Positions 1-7,968 are shown, numbered from the stretch's first letter. The stretch: DNA of 19,319 bases from CALGFI01 sp036374435 (GCA_036374435.1 DASUTU010000009.1:1-19319), one strand, 5' to 3'. The notes: generated by a model not told the origin, from the letters alone. Program-made: numbers and translations.

Positions 1-284
1 ACGACCAACAGCGCCCGGTGGAGTCCCTCCGCCGCCGTGCGATCGGCGATCTCGCGGAACCGAACAAGCACTCGGTCCTTGTGCGGTCGCGACGCCGCGA
101 TGGTCAACGCCCGCCCGTCCTCGAGCCACACGGTCGCACCCGGCGCGAACCGCTCGGGCACCTCCGAGAGCACAAGCACGGCCACCTCGCCGTGGATCCC
201 GTGCGGCCGAGTGATCCGACCGACCGCGACGGTCGGCCCGGCCCCCGAATCAGTCGGCGATCTCGACGTGGACGTGATGGACAC
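1..284 (-). CDS. rimM: RimM, 16S rRNA processing protein (partial, N-terminal part)
   Basis: Reverse-strand translation gives a typical RimM N-terminal domain, with VGRITRPHGIHGEV near residue 20 and RPHKDRVLVRF near residue 70. The gene runs off the left edge of the window, so only about 94 codons are present and the C-terminal PRC-barrel domain is missing here. RimM binds the 30S subunit and ribosomal protein S19 and helps mature the 3' head domain of 16S rRNA. The GTG at 284 is the only usable start: an in-frame TGA lies a few codons upstream, and no other NTG codon occurs before the conserved domain. It overlaps the end of the KH-protein gene by 35 bp, which suggests translational coupling. 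Position after rpsP and the KH gene is the classic rpsP-KH-rimM(-trmD) order. Confidence 0.92.
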   Translation of the reverse strand, partial: MSITSTSRSPTDSGAGPTVAVGRITRPHGIHGEVAVLVLSEVPERFAPGATVWLEDGRALTIAASRPHKDRVLVRFREIADRTAAEGLHRALLV

Positions 285-495
285 CCGCCCGCATCGCCGC
301 GGCCTTCATGACCGTTCGGATCGACCGAGCCGTCCGGCCGCCCCGGCCGATGACCTTCCCCATGTCGTCCTGCGCGACGCGAAGCGTCAACAACACGCCT
401 CGGTCGTCCTCGGTCTCGGTCACCTCGACGGCGTCGGGGTCGTCGACGATCTCCCGCGCCACGTATTCGAGGACCTCACGCAGGCCGTCGGCCAC
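250..495 (-). CDS. khpA: KH-domain RNA-binding protein (YlqC/KhpA family)
   Basis: This small protein of about 81 residues contains a single type II KH fold. The GXXG loop is visible in KVIGRGGRTARSIRTVMKAA (about residues 47-66), preceded by the family's 'V.Y.A..IVDDPDAVEV' amphipathic start. KhpA proteins bind RNA, often as partners of KhpB/Jag, and affect cell division and translation. I chose the GTG at 495, which begins five bases after the rpsP stop and yields the family's usual length of about 75-85 residues; a CTG at 504 is a less likely alternative. No strong Shine-Dalgarno is visible, so translation is probably coupled to rpsP. The family call is firm; the symbol khpA is by analogy with other bacteria. 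Confidence 0.9.
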   Translation of the reverse strand: MADGLREVLEYVAREIVDDPDAVEVTETEDDRGVLLTLRVAQDDMGKVIGRGGRTARSIRTVMKAAAMRAGVHHVHVEIAD

Positions 496-500
496 GTCCG

Positions 501-809
501 TCAGGACGCGGCCGAGGAGGCCGCGGCGCCGCCCTTCTTCCCGGCGGTCTTCTGCGCGGTGAACTTGTCCCAGATGCCGACCTTCGTCATCAGCACCCGG
601 ACCGTGTTCGAGGGCTGCGCGCCGACGGAGAGCCAGTGCAGCGCGCGCTCCTCGTCGATCTCGATGAGCGAGGGATCGTCGAGCGGGTGGTACTTGCCGA
701 TGTTCTCGATGAACCGGCCGTCGCGCGGGCTCCGCTGGTTCGCGACGACCACGCGGTAGAAGGGGCGCTTCTTCGCGCCCATCCGCCGCAACCTGATCCG
801 AACCGCCAT
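501..809 (-). CDS. rpsP: 30S ribosomal protein S16
   Basis: The 102-residue product begins MAVRIRLRRMGAKKRPFYRV and carries the S16 hallmarks GRFIENIGKYHP (about residues 31-42) and a hydrophobic core ending in VLMTKVGIWDKF. S16 binds 16S rRNA early and is needed for 30S assembly. The C-terminal tail of about 12 residues is rich in Gly, Ala and Ser, as is usual in high-GC actinobacterial S16 proteins. An AGGAG ribosome binding site lies six bases before the ATG, and the upstream ffh stop is only nine bases away, so the two genes are almost certainly cotranscribed. Confidence 0.98.
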   Translation of the reverse strand: MAVRIRLRRMGAKKRPFYRVVVANQRSPRDGRFIENIGKYHPLDDPSLIEIDEERALHWLSVGAQPSNTVRVLMTKVGIWDKFTAQKTAGKKGGAAASSAAS

Positions 810-818
810 GTCCGTCTC

Positions 819-2159
819 CTACCCCAATCCCGGGAGGTTCGGCATGCCCGGGATCCGGGGCATGCGTTTGCCGCCCATCATGCTCTTCATCATCTTCCGG
901 GCCTGCTCGAACTCTTTGAGCAACCCGTTCACGTCCGCCGTGGTCGTTCCGGACCCCCGGGCGATCCGCAGGCGCCGGGACCCGCCGATGATAGCGGGAT
1001 TCTGTCGCTCCTCCCTGGTCATGGACTGGATGATGGCCTCGGTGCGCGCCATCTGACCCTCGTCCACCTGCAGGTCCTTCAGCGCGTTCTTGCCCCCCGG
1101 CACGCCCGGCAGCATGGCCAGCAGATCCTGGAGGGGGCCGAGCTTGCGCACCTCCTGCATCTGCACCAGGAAGTCCTCGAGGGTGAACTTGGCCTCGAGC
1201 ATCTTCTGGGCCGCTTCGGTGGCGCGATCGGCGTCGAGGTTCTCCTGTGCCTTGTCGATCAGTGAGAGCACGTCGCCCATGCCGATGATCCTCGAGGCCA
1301 TCCGGTCCGGGTAGAACGGCTCGAGATCGGCGGGGCGCTCCCCCGTGCCGGCGAAGAACACAGGGCGGCCGGTCACCGCGGTGATCGAGAGCGCCGCGCC
1401 TCCGCGCGCGTCGCCGTCGAGCTTCGTCAACACGAATCCCGTCGTGTCGACCTCGCTCATGAACGCGCGCGCCTGCACCACGGCGTCCTGACCCGTCATC
1501 GCGTCGCAGGCCACCAGGACGTGATGCGGCTTGATCGCGTCCTTCACGCGGCGGGCCTCGCGCATCATCTCCTCGTCCACGTGCAGACGGCCGGCCGTGT
1601 CGACGATCACGACGTCGAATCCCTCGCGGTCCGCCTGCTTCAGCCCGGACTTCGCCACCTTCACGGCGTCTTTGCCCTCGGAGACGACCGGCACGCCGAT
1701 CTCCCCGCCGAGCGTCACGAGCTGGTCCACGGCCGCCGGGCGCCACAGGTCCGCGGCCACGAGCAGCGGTCGCTTCCCCTTCTCCTTGTAGAGGCGCCCC
1801 AGCTTCGCGCAGGCCGTGGTCTTCCCGGAGCCCTGGACCCCGGCCATCATGATCACGACCGGGCGGGCGTTCGGGAGCTGGAACGGCGCCTGCGTCCCGC
1901 CCATCGTGGCCTGGAGCTCGTCGCGCACCACCTTGATCACCTGTTGCCCGGGCGTGAGGCTCTTCATCACCTCTTCGGACAGGGCGCGGGCCCGGACCCG
2001 CTCGAGCAGGTCGTCGGCGACCTCCACGGCCACGTCGGCCTCGAGCAGCGCGGTGCGCATCTCGCCGAGGGCGTTGTCAACCTGCTTGGGGTGGAGCTTC
2101 CCCCGCGACCGGAGCTTCTTGAAGACGCCGTCGAGACGGCCGGTGAGCGTGTCGAACAT
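819..2159 (-). CDS. ffh: Signal recognition particle protein Ffh (SRP54)
   Basis: This 446-residue protein has the full SRP54 layout: an N-terminal helical bundle (about residues 1-90), a Ras-like GTPase G domain with P-loop GVQGSGKT (107-114), DTAGRL and TKLDGDARGG, and a methionine-rich M domain (about 310-446) with the RNA- and signal-binding segment around GSRRLRIARGSGTT. Ffh binds 4.5S/SRP RNA and signal sequences on ribosome-nascent chains and docks with FtsY at the membrane. The tail is Pro/Gly/Met-rich, as in other actinobacteria. The SRP RNA gene is not in this window. The gene sits downstream of ftsY, with a response regulator gene in between, which is unusual. Confidence 0.98.
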   Translation of the reverse strand: MFDTLTGRLDGVFKKLRSRGKLHPKQVDNALGEMRTALLEADVAVEVADDLLERVRARALSEEVMKSLTPGQQVIKVVRDELQATMGGTQAPFQLPNARPVVIMMAGVQGSGKTTACAKLGRLYKEKGKRPLLVAADLWRPAAVDQLVTLGGEIGVPVVSEGKDAVKVAKSGLKQADREGFDVVIVDTAGRLHVDEEMMREARRVKDAIKPHHVLVACDAMTGQDAVVQARAFMSEVDTTGFVLTKLDGDARGGAALSITAVTGRPVFFAGTGERPADLEPFYPDRMASRIIGMGDVLSLIDKAQENLDADRATEAAQKMLEAKFTLEDFLVQMQEVRKLGPLQDLLAMLPGVPGGKNALKDLQVDEGQMARTEAIIQSMTREERQNPAIIGGSRRLRIARGSGTTTADVNGLLKEFEQARKMMKSMMGGKRMPRIPGMPNLPGLG

Positions 2160-2168
2160 GACCTCAGC

Positions 2169-2564
2169 CTACGAGCCGTCGGGCGAAGCGCCCGGGGACC
2201 CTTGGAGCACGCGCTCGACCGTGCGAAGAAGGGCGGTCGGCGAGAAGGGTTTGGTGAAGTACTCGTCGGCGCCGAGGGAGAGTACGTAATCGCGCCCCTC
2301 CTCGCCGGTGGCGGTGACGATGATGACGCGCACGTCGCGCGTGGCGGGGTCGCCCTTGAGCTCGGAGAGCACGTCGGCGCCGCTCGCGCCGGGGATGTTG
2401 AGGTCGAGGAACATCAGGTCCGGCGGGTGCTCGCGCACCATGGCCAGCGCCATCTGCCCGTCGGGTGCCTCGCGGATGTCGAACCCTTCGTGCTCGAGGA
2501 TCAGCTTCATGGCCTCGCGCATCGTGGGATGGTCCTCCACGATCAGGATGTCGGCTTTGGCCAT
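2169..2564 (-). CDS. Single-domain response regulator (CheY-like receiver)
   Basis: The 131-residue protein is a complete receiver domain with no output domain. The acidic pocket is E10-D11, the phospho-acceptor is D54 in FLDLNIPG, the switch threonine is T84 and the conserved lysine is K105 in TKPF, so it should be able to accept phosphate. The last 10 residues or so are a short disordered tail. It is packed between ftsY (stop two bases upstream of its ATG) and ffh (ATG nine bases downstream of its stop), so it is very likely cotranscribed with both SRP GTPase genes. No histidine kinase is encoded in this window. It could act by protein-protein contact with a partner, as CheY, Spo0F and DivK do; a role in protein targeting is only a guess from location. 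Confidence 0.95.
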   Translation of the reverse strand: MAKADILIVEDHPTMREAMKLILEHEGFDIREAPDGQMALAMVREHPPDLMFLDLNIPGASGADVLSELKGDPATRDVRVIIVTATGEEGRDYVLSLGADEYFTKPFSPTALLRTVERVLQGSPGASPDGS

Positions 2565-2566
2565 GG

Positions 2567-3556
2567 CTATCCGCCGAGGAGACGGCTCGCGAACGCCCGG
2601 GGCTCGAACGCCTCAAGGTCCTGCAGGCGCTCCCCGCTCCCGATCAGCTTGACCGGGACCCCGAGCTGCTCACGCACCGCCAGGACGACTCCCCCCTTCG
2701 CCGTTCCGTCGAGCTTGGTCAGCGCGACCCCCGTCACCTCCACCGCCTCGGTGAAGGCTCGGGCCTGTGCGATGCCATTCTGACCCGTCGTGGCGTCGAG
2801 TACGAGCAGGGTCTCGTCGGGCGGGCGCCCCGCCGCCTTCTCCAGGACCCGCCGCACCTTCCCAAGCTCGTCCATCAGGGGCTGCTTCGTGTGCAACCTG
2901 CCCGCGGTGTCGACGATCAGGACGTCCGAGCCCCGGGCCTGCGCCGCCTTCACGGCGTCGAACGCGACCGAGCCGGGATCGGCGCCGCGGGCCTGGGAGA
3001 CGAGGTGCGCGCCCGACCGCCGCGCCCATGCCTCGAGCTGCTCGGAGGCCGCGGCTCGGTACGTGTCGCTGCCCGCGATGCTGACCTGCCGGTCCGCGCT
3101 CCGCAGCTTCGCCGCGAGTTTGCCGATCGTGGTCGTCTTCCCGGACCCGTTCACGCCGACGACCATCACGATCGCAAGGTGGTCCTCGGGCAGGTCGAGG
3201 CCGCCGTCGGTGGCCAGGACCTCGGCGATCTCGGACCCCACGAGCTCGACGGGGTCTGATCCGGCCGTGTAGCGCTCGCGGACGTCCGTCACGATCCGCG
3301 ATGCCGTGGAGGGGCCGACGTCGGCCTTGAGCAGAAGGTCCTCGAGGCCGGCCCACGGGTCCTCGGCGCCACCGCCGAAGACGGAGCGGATCCGCGCGCC
3401 CAGGCCTTCGCCGCGCGACGCCGGGCGCTCCGGGGCCTTCGGCTCGGGCCGGGCGACGTCGACCGTCGTCGCGCCTCGCCTCCGGGCGAGCTGGGCCACG
3501 GCGAACCCGGCAACCACGACGAGCAGGAACACGAGGATGGAGATCCAGACGACCAC
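2567..3556 (-). CDS. ftsY: Signal recognition particle receptor FtsY, with N-terminal membrane segment
   Basis: This 329-residue protein starts with a hydrophobic segment (about residues 4-22) followed by RRR, which looks like a membrane anchor. A short charged linker follows, then the NG domain: the N bundle (about 60-120) and a GTPase with P-loop GVNGSGKT (134-141), DTYRAAASEQL, DTAGRLHTK and TKLDGTAKGG. FtsY is the SRP receptor; its GTPase pairs with that of Ffh to hand ribosomes to the Sec translocon. The start is a GTG nine bases after the smc stop. Unlike E. coli FtsY, which has a long acidic A domain, this form uses a transmembrane anchor, as described for Streptomyces FtsY. Confidence 0.97.
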   Translation of the reverse strand: MVVWISILVFLLVVVAGFAVAQLARRRGATTVDVARPEPKAPERPASRGEGLGARIRSVFGGGAEDPWAGLEDLLLKADVGPSTASRIVTDVRERYTAGSDPVELVGSEIAEVLATDGGLDLPEDHLAIVMVVGVNGSGKTTTIGKLAAKLRSADRQVSIAGSDTYRAAASEQLEAWARRSGAHLVSQARGADPGSVAFDAVKAAQARGSDVLIVDTAGRLHTKQPLMDELGKVRRVLEKAAGRPPDETLLVLDATTGQNGIAQARAFTEAVEVTGVALTKLDGTAKGGVVLAVREQLGVPVKLIGSGERLQDLEAFEPRAFASRLLGG

Positions 3557-3565
3557 GGGCCCAGG

Positions 3566-6500
3566 CTAGCCGACGGCGTCCGGGGCGGGGACGGAGGCCG
3601 CGACCTCCAGATCGGTCGCGACGATCTTGGCCGCACCGTTCGAGGGCTGGTCGAGGGCCTGGGCGACCACCGTGGTCGTCCCGTCCCGGCTCATGGAGAC
3701 GCCGTACATCATCCCGGCGACCTCCATCGTCCGCTTCTGGTGCGTGACGACGATGACCTGCGACTCGCGTGCGAAGCCCTCGACGAGCGTGATGAACCGG
3801 TGCAGGTTCACGTCGTCCAGCGCAGGCTCGACCTCGTCCATCAGGTAGAAGGGGCTGGGGCGGGCCTTGAAGATCGCGAACAGGAACGCCATCGCGGTCA
3901 ACGCGCGTTCCCCGCCCGAGAGCAGGCTGATCCGCTTCACCCGCTTGCGACCGGGACGGGCCTCGATCTCGATGCCCGTGTTCAACAGGTCGCCCGGCTC
4001 GGTCGCGATCAGGCGCCCCTCGCCGCCGGGGAACAGCTCCTTGATCAGGCGCTCGAACTCGGCGGCCACGTCCCGATAGGCGGCCTCGAACGTGGCCACG
4101 ATCTCCGTCTCGACCCGCTGGATCACCTCGAGGAGGTCGCGCCGGGCCTTGCGGACGTCCTCGAGCTCACGCTGGAGGAAGTCGTGCCGCTCCTGGAGGG
4201 CCTCGAACTCCCCGCCGGCGAGCAGGTTCACCCGGCCCAGCAGGCCGAGCCGCCGCTGCACGAGCTCGGCCTTGCGCTCGAGCCCGTGGACGGTGTCGTC
4301 GTCGCCGAGCTCCGCCACGGCCTCCTCCGGCTCGCGCTGGTAGCCCTCGCGCAGCAGGCGTTCGGCGTCGCGGATCCGCCGTTCGAGCTCGCCGCGCAGC
4401 CGGTCCTCGTCTTCGTACTCCTCGCGGAGCCGAGCCAGCTCGTTCGAGGCCTCGCGCCACCGGCGGTTGGCGTCCGCCTCCTCTTCGGTGGCCTCGCGTT
4501 CGGCCTCGGCGGAAGCGGCGCGCGCCGCCTCCGCGGACCGGGCCTCGGCGTCGGTCGCGGCCAGGTGCCGCTCGGCCGCGGCGCGGTCGGCCTCCGTCCG
4601 CTCGACGGCCGCTCGAAGCGCGTCGGGGTCGGTGGCCGCCGCCTCTTCCAGGGCCGCCCGCACCGCCGCGAGCCGCCCCTGGAGGCGCTCCCGGTCCCGG
4701 CGAAGGGTCTCCACCGCCACCCGGGCCTGGATCGGCGGCTCGGGCACGCGCGGAAGCGTGGGGAGCTCGATCGCGGCGGGCGCGGCCGCGGCGAGCCCGT
4801 CGCGCCAGGCGGCCGCGGCGTCGTCCAGCCCGGCCAGGCGCTGGGAGACGATCTCGTCCTCCTTGCCGATCGAAGACAGCTCGCCTTCGGTCCGGGCGAT
4901 GCGTTCGGCCGCCCGGGTGATCTGGGAGTCGGCGGCCTCGACGCGTTCGCCGAGCTCGGCCAGCTCCCGGCCGATCTCCTCCAGCCGCCCACGCCGCGGG
5001 TTCAGCGCGGCCCGGGTCTGCGCGAGGTCGTGTTCGACCACGGCGAGCTCGCGACGGATCTCCCCGGCCCGCGAGTCCTCGCGCGCCGTGGTGCGGATCA
5101 CGGCGGGGCCGATCAGGACGCCGTCGGGCGTGACGAACGATGCGTATGGATGCCGAGCGTGTTTGTCGGCCGCCTCCTCCAGCGTGTCGGCCAGGTACAG
5201 GTCGGCCAACACGGTCGTGACGAGACCCCGCACGGCGGGGTCGGCGTCCACGATCGACAGCAGGGTCCGCTCTCCGCGGATCACGGTCCCCGTCGGGCCG
5301 CCGCCGGCGATGGACAGGGTGGCGCCGTCGCCCTCGGGCGCGTCGGCGATCGCGGCGCGTTCGTCTTCGTAGACGACGGCGTCGGCCAACGGCCCCAGCC
5401 CGGCGCGGAGCGCCCGCTCCCATCGCGGCTGCACCCGCGCCAGCCCGCCGAGCAGGCCGATGGCTCGATCCCCATGCGACTCGAGGAACCGTAACCCGGG
5501 CGTTTCCTCCAGATCCGCCAGCCGCGCCTCCAGGACGTCGCGTCGGTGCTCGTGACGGCGGAGCGCGTCTTCGAGCTCGGCCACGTGGTCGGCCAGCCCG
5601 TGGCGTTCGCGTGCCAGCTCGGCCTGCCGCTCGGCCAGAGGGGCGGTCTCGGCATCGAGCCGCTCGACGTCGCGTGCCAGCTCCTCCCGTTCGCGTTCGA
5701 TCGCCTCGCGCCGATCGCGGATCTGGGCCACCGACTCCTCGAGCCGCGATCGCTCCCGCTCGTAGGAGGCGAGCGAACGCCGCAGGGTCTCCGCCTCGGC
5801 CCGGCGAGCCGCCGCCTCCTCGGACGCGAGCCGGCGGGCGTCCTCGGCGGCGCCCCGGGCGTCGGCGGCCGATCGGAAGGTCTCCTCGGCCGCGGTCAGC
5901 TCCTCCTCGCGGACCAGCAGCTCGCCGGCGACCTCCTCCAGGCGCCCCTCGATCCGGGCGAGGTCCTCGTCGAGGGCTCGGAGCCGGGCGTCCCGGCCGG
6001 CCTCGGCGGCGAGGGCCTGCCGCGCCTCGGACTCGCGTTCGATCGCCGTACGCAGCTCGAGCTCCGCCGACGACGTGTCTCTGCGGGCCTGCTGGACGGC
6101 GGCGTCGGCCTCACCGAGCGCCCACACGGCCCGCGCCCGGGCGTCGGCGGCCGCCCCGACCCGCTCGTCGAGGGCGTCCAGGGATTCACGGGCCCGGGCC
6201 CGGCGGGCCAGCCCCTCGTCCCATCCTGCGGCCCGTCGGCCGCGTTCGGTCAACAGGTCCCGCAGACGGGCCGCCGCGAGCTTGACCGAGATCCCCTCGG
6301 CCTGCGACGTGAGCTCCTCGTGGCGGCGGGCCATCTCCGCCTGCTGTTTGAGCGGCTTGAGCTGCCGCCGGAGCTCGGCCAGGACGTCCTGGAGCCGCAG
6401 GAGATCCTGATCGAGGCCCGCCAGCTTGCGTTCGGCACGCTCTTTGCGTTTGCGGTGTTTGGCGATCCCGGCGGCCTCCTCCACGTACCGTCGGCGGTCT

Positions 6501-6964
6501 TCGGGGCGCGCGGTCAACACCTCCTCGAGCTGCCCCTGGCCGACCACGGTGTGCAGGGCGCGACCGATGCCGCTCTCGGACAGGAGCTCTTGGACGTCGA
6601 GCAGGCGGACCACCTGGCCGCCGATCCGGTATTCGCTCTCGCCCGAACGGAAGATGGTCCGGGCGATCTCGATCTCGCTCATCGGCACCGGGATCAGGCC
6701 GGCGGAGTTGTCGATGACGAGCTTGACCTCGGCCATGCCGAGCGCCGGCCGCTGCGGGCTGCCGGCGAAGATCACGTCCGCCATCTGGCCGCCGCGGAGG
6801 GCTCGGGGACCTTGCTCCCCGAGCACCCAGCTGATCGCGTCGACCAGGTTCGACTTGCCCGACCCGTTGGGCCCGACGATGACGGAGATGCCGGGGGCGA
6901 ACTCCAAGGTCGTTTTGTCGGCGAACGACTTGAAGCCTCGGATCTGGAGGGAGCGGAGGAACAT
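3566..6964 (-). CDS. smc: Chromosome segregation ATPase SMC
   Basis: The 1132-residue product has the complete SMC architecture: an N-terminal head beginning MFLRSLQIRGFKSFAD with Walker A GPNGSGKS (31-38), a long Ala/Glu/Arg-rich coiled coil, a hinge near residues 480-640, a second coiled coil, and a C-terminal head with the signature LLSGGERALTAMAF (from about 1014) and Walker B LMDEVE followed by PALDD. SMC with ScpA and ScpB compacts and segregates the chromosome. The D-loop has Pro where many SMCs have Ala (EPALDD), a mild variation. The reading frame stays open upstream, but the ATG at 6964 gives the canonical start. No Shine-Dalgarno precedes it, and a TAGCAT box lies eight bases upstream, consistent with a leaderless mRNA. 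It leads the smc-ftsY-RR-ffh-rpsP-KH-rimM run. Confidence 0.97.
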   Translation of the reverse strand: MFLRSLQIRGFKSFADKTTLEFAPGISVIVGPNGSGKSNLVDAISWVLGEQGPRALRGGQMADVIFAGSPQRPALGMAEVKLVIDNSAGLIPVPMSEIEIARTIFRSGESEYRIGGQVVRLLDVQELLSESGIGRALHTVVGQGQLEEVLTARPEDRRRYVEEAAGIAKHRKRKERAERKLAGLDQDLLRLQDVLAELRRQLKPLKQQAEMARRHEELTSQAEGISVKLAAARLRDLLTERGRRAAGWDEGLARRARARESLDALDERVGAAADARARAVWALGEADAAVQQARRDTSSAELELRTAIERESEARQALAAEAGRDARLRALDEDLARIEGRLEEVAGELLVREEELTAAEETFRSAADARGAAEDARRLASEEAAARRAEAETLRRSLASYERERSRLEESVAQIRDRREAIEREREELARDVERLDAETAPLAERQAELARERHGLADHVAELEDALRRHEHRRDVLEARLADLEETPGLRFLESHGDRAIGLLGGLARVQPRWERALRAGLGPLADAVVYEDERAAIADAPEGDGATLSIAGGGPTGTVIRGERTLLSIVDADPAVRGLVTTVLADLYLADTLEEAADKHARHPYASFVTPDGVLIGPAVIRTTAREDSRAGEIRRELAVVEHDLAQTRAALNPRRGRLEEIGRELAELGERVEAADSQITRAAERIARTEGELSSIGKEDEIVSQRLAGLDDAAAAWRDGLAAAAPAAIELPTLPRVPEPPIQARVAVETLRRDRERLQGRLAAVRAALEEAAATDPDALRAAVERTEADRAAAERHLAATDAEARSAEAARAASAEAEREATEEEADANRRWREASNELARLREEYEDEDRLRGELERRIRDAERLLREGYQREPEEAVAELGDDDTVHGLERKAELVQRRLGLLGRVNLLAGGEFEALQERHDFLQRELEDVRKARRDLLEVIQRVETEIVATFEAAYRDVAAEFERLIKELFPGGEGRLIATEPGDLLNTGIEIEARPGRKRVKRISLLSGGERALTAMAFLFAIFKARPSPFYLMDEVEPALDDVNLHRFITLVEGFARESQVIVVTHQKRTMEVAGMMYGVSMSRDGTTTVVAQALDQPSNGAAKIVATDLEVAASVPAPDAVG

Positions 6965-6972
6965 GCTGATCG

Positions 6973-6978
6973 ATGCTA
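6973..6978 (-). promoter_or_regulatory. Putative -10 box for smc (TAGCAT)
   Basis: Reading toward smc, the hexamer TAGCAT fits the actinobacterial TANNNT -10 pattern and ends eight bases before the smc ATG. A start site at the usual distance would fall about one base before the ATG, giving a leaderless transcript, which agrees with the absence of a ribosome binding site. No clear -35 hexamer is visible at 16-18 bases upstream, so the assignment is weak. Confidence 0.35.
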
Positions 6979-7030
6979 ACAGTGGCCCGGGTCCCAACCG
7001 AGCATCTCGAGGCGAAGATCTCGCCGGGGT

Positions 7031-7073
7031 GCGGGGCTCAACAAGCGAGCCGTCAGCGAGCGGTAGCCCCCGC
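7031..7073 (-). terminator. Inverted repeat downstream of the acylphosphatase gene, possible terminator
   Basis: The arms GCGGGGCT (7031-7038) and AGCCCCCGC (7065-7073) pair over eight bases with one bulged base and a 26-base loop. The repeat lies in the 125-bp gap between the acylphosphatase stop (7090-7092) and the smc start, and a CGGGCCCG palindrome is nearby. No T-tract follows, so factor-independent termination is uncertain; it might instead shape the region upstream of smc. I see no gene in this gap. Confidence 0.3.
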
Positions 7074-7089
7074 GACAACGGGCCCGGTT

Positions 7090-7368
7090 CTACCCCCTGA
7101 CCCGGAAGGTGACGTCTCCGAGAGGCTGCTCCGCAACGACCTCGACGCCGTCCACCCTGGCCAGGTCCGGGCCGTGGCGGCACCACGCCACCAGCCCGTC
7201 GACGACCTCCGGCGAACCTTCGAACGCCGCCTCCACGGCCCCGTCCGGCCGGTTGCGGACGAACCCGCCGACGCCGGCATCCCGAGCGAGCCTTGCGCAC
7301 GTGGCCCGGAAGAACACTCCCTGGACGCGACCCGTCACGACCACGCGAACGCGCTTCACGATCGGCAT
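7090..7368 (-). CDS. acyP: Acylphosphatase
   Basis: The 92-residue protein matches the small acylphosphatase family: VTGRVQGVFFRATC (11-24) contains the phosphate-binding loop with catalytic R21, and GGFVRNRPDGAVEAAFEG (34-51) contains catalytic N39. It hydrolyses carboxyl-phosphate bonds such as acetyl phosphate or 1,3-bisphosphoglycerate; the physiological substrate is unknown here. The ATG at 7368 gives the normal family length. It is divergent from the nicotinamidase gene with only nine bases between the two start codons, so its promoter must lie inside that gene's coding sequence. Acylphosphatase next to smc is a recurrent arrangement in actinobacteria. Confidence 0.95.
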   Translation of the reverse strand: MPIVKRVRVVVTGRVQGVFFRATCARLARDAGVGGFVRNRPDGAVEAAFEGSPEVVDGLVAWCRHGPDLARVDGVEVVAEQPLGDVTFRVRG

Positions 7369-7377
7369 ACTAGGAGC

Positions 7378-7968
7378 GTGGTCCGTTACGACCCCTCCAC
7401 CGCGCTCCTGGTCGTGGACGTGCAGAACGACTTCGCCCACCCCCGGGGGTCGCTGTACGTGCGGGGCGGCGAGCAGATCATCCCCCTGGTGAACGAGGAG
7501 ATCGAGCGGGCACGCTCCGCCGGAGCCACCGTCATCTACACGCAGGACTGGCACCCGGAGGTCACCCCGCATTTCAAGACGGACGGCGGCATCTGGCCGG
7601 TGCATTGTGTGGCCGAGTCCTGGGGCGCGGAGTTCCACCACGATCTGCGAGTGGTGCCGGACGCCCCGATCATCCGCAAGGGGACGGACGGCCGCGACGG
7701 GTACTCGGCCTTCAGCGTGCGCGATCCCCAGAGCGGCGACGTCGAAGCGACCCGCTTGGAGTCCCTGCTCCAGGAGCGCGGTCTCACGCGGGTGGTGATC
7801 GCGGGGCTCGCCACCGACTACTGCGTGGTCGAGACCGTGATGGACGCTCGCCGGCTCGGCCACCACACGAGCGTGTTACGCGAGGCGGTGCGCGCCGTGG
7901 ACCTCGAACCCGGAGACGGCGACCGGGCGTTCGCCAGGATCACCGAGGCCGGCACCGAGCTCGTCTGA
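7378..7968 (+). CDS. pncA: Nicotinamidase-type isochorismatase-family hydrolase
   Basis: The 196-residue product is a cysteine hydrolase of the isochorismatase superfamily with nicotinamidase features: VVDVQNDF with catalytic D14, TQDWHP with metal ligands D57 and H59, WPVHC with metal ligand H76, IRKGTDG with catalytic K101, and AGLATDYCV with nucleophile C149. These enzymes convert nicotinamide to nicotinate for NAD salvage. The start is the GTG at 7378; no other in-frame start lies between it and the conserved DVQNDF. AGGAG sits only one base before the GTG, too close for an ordinary ribosome binding site, so initiation may be leaderless or weak. It is convergent with mutM. Confidence 0.93.
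   Translation: MVRYDPSTALLVVDVQNDFAHPRGSLYVRGGEQIIPLVNEEIERARSAGATVIYTQDWHPEVTPHFKTDGGIWPVHCVAESWGAEFHHDLRVVPDAPIIRKGTDGRDGYSAFSVRDPQSGDVEATRLESLLQERGLTRVVIAGLATDYCVVETVMDARRLGHHTSVLREAVRAVDLEPGDGDRAFARITEAGTELV

Noticed and set aside
496..1746. Upstream extension of the KH-protein frame through rpsP and into ffh
   Set aside because: The frame is open only because of GC-rich composition. The extension is Arg/Gly/Ala-rich nonsense overlapping two certain genes; only the last 81 codons are a KH domain.
2160..2616. A second open frame overlapping the response regulator
   Set aside because: Its translation is Arg/His/Gly-rich noise in another frame, whereas the receiver frame has all catalytic residues.
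3740..6979. Long plus-strand open frames (584 and 477 codons) opposite smc
   Set aside because: They lie wholly within the smc coding sequence, have low-complexity translations and no domain signal.
6965..7089. A small gene or RNA in the gap between acyP and smc
   Set aside because: No start codon with a ribosome binding site and no recognisable RNA family fold was visible; only inverted repeats are supported.
6965..7300. A longer smc start upstream of 6964
   Set aside because: The added residues overlap the acylphosphatase gene and have no SMC character; MFLRSLQIRGF is the canonical SMC start.
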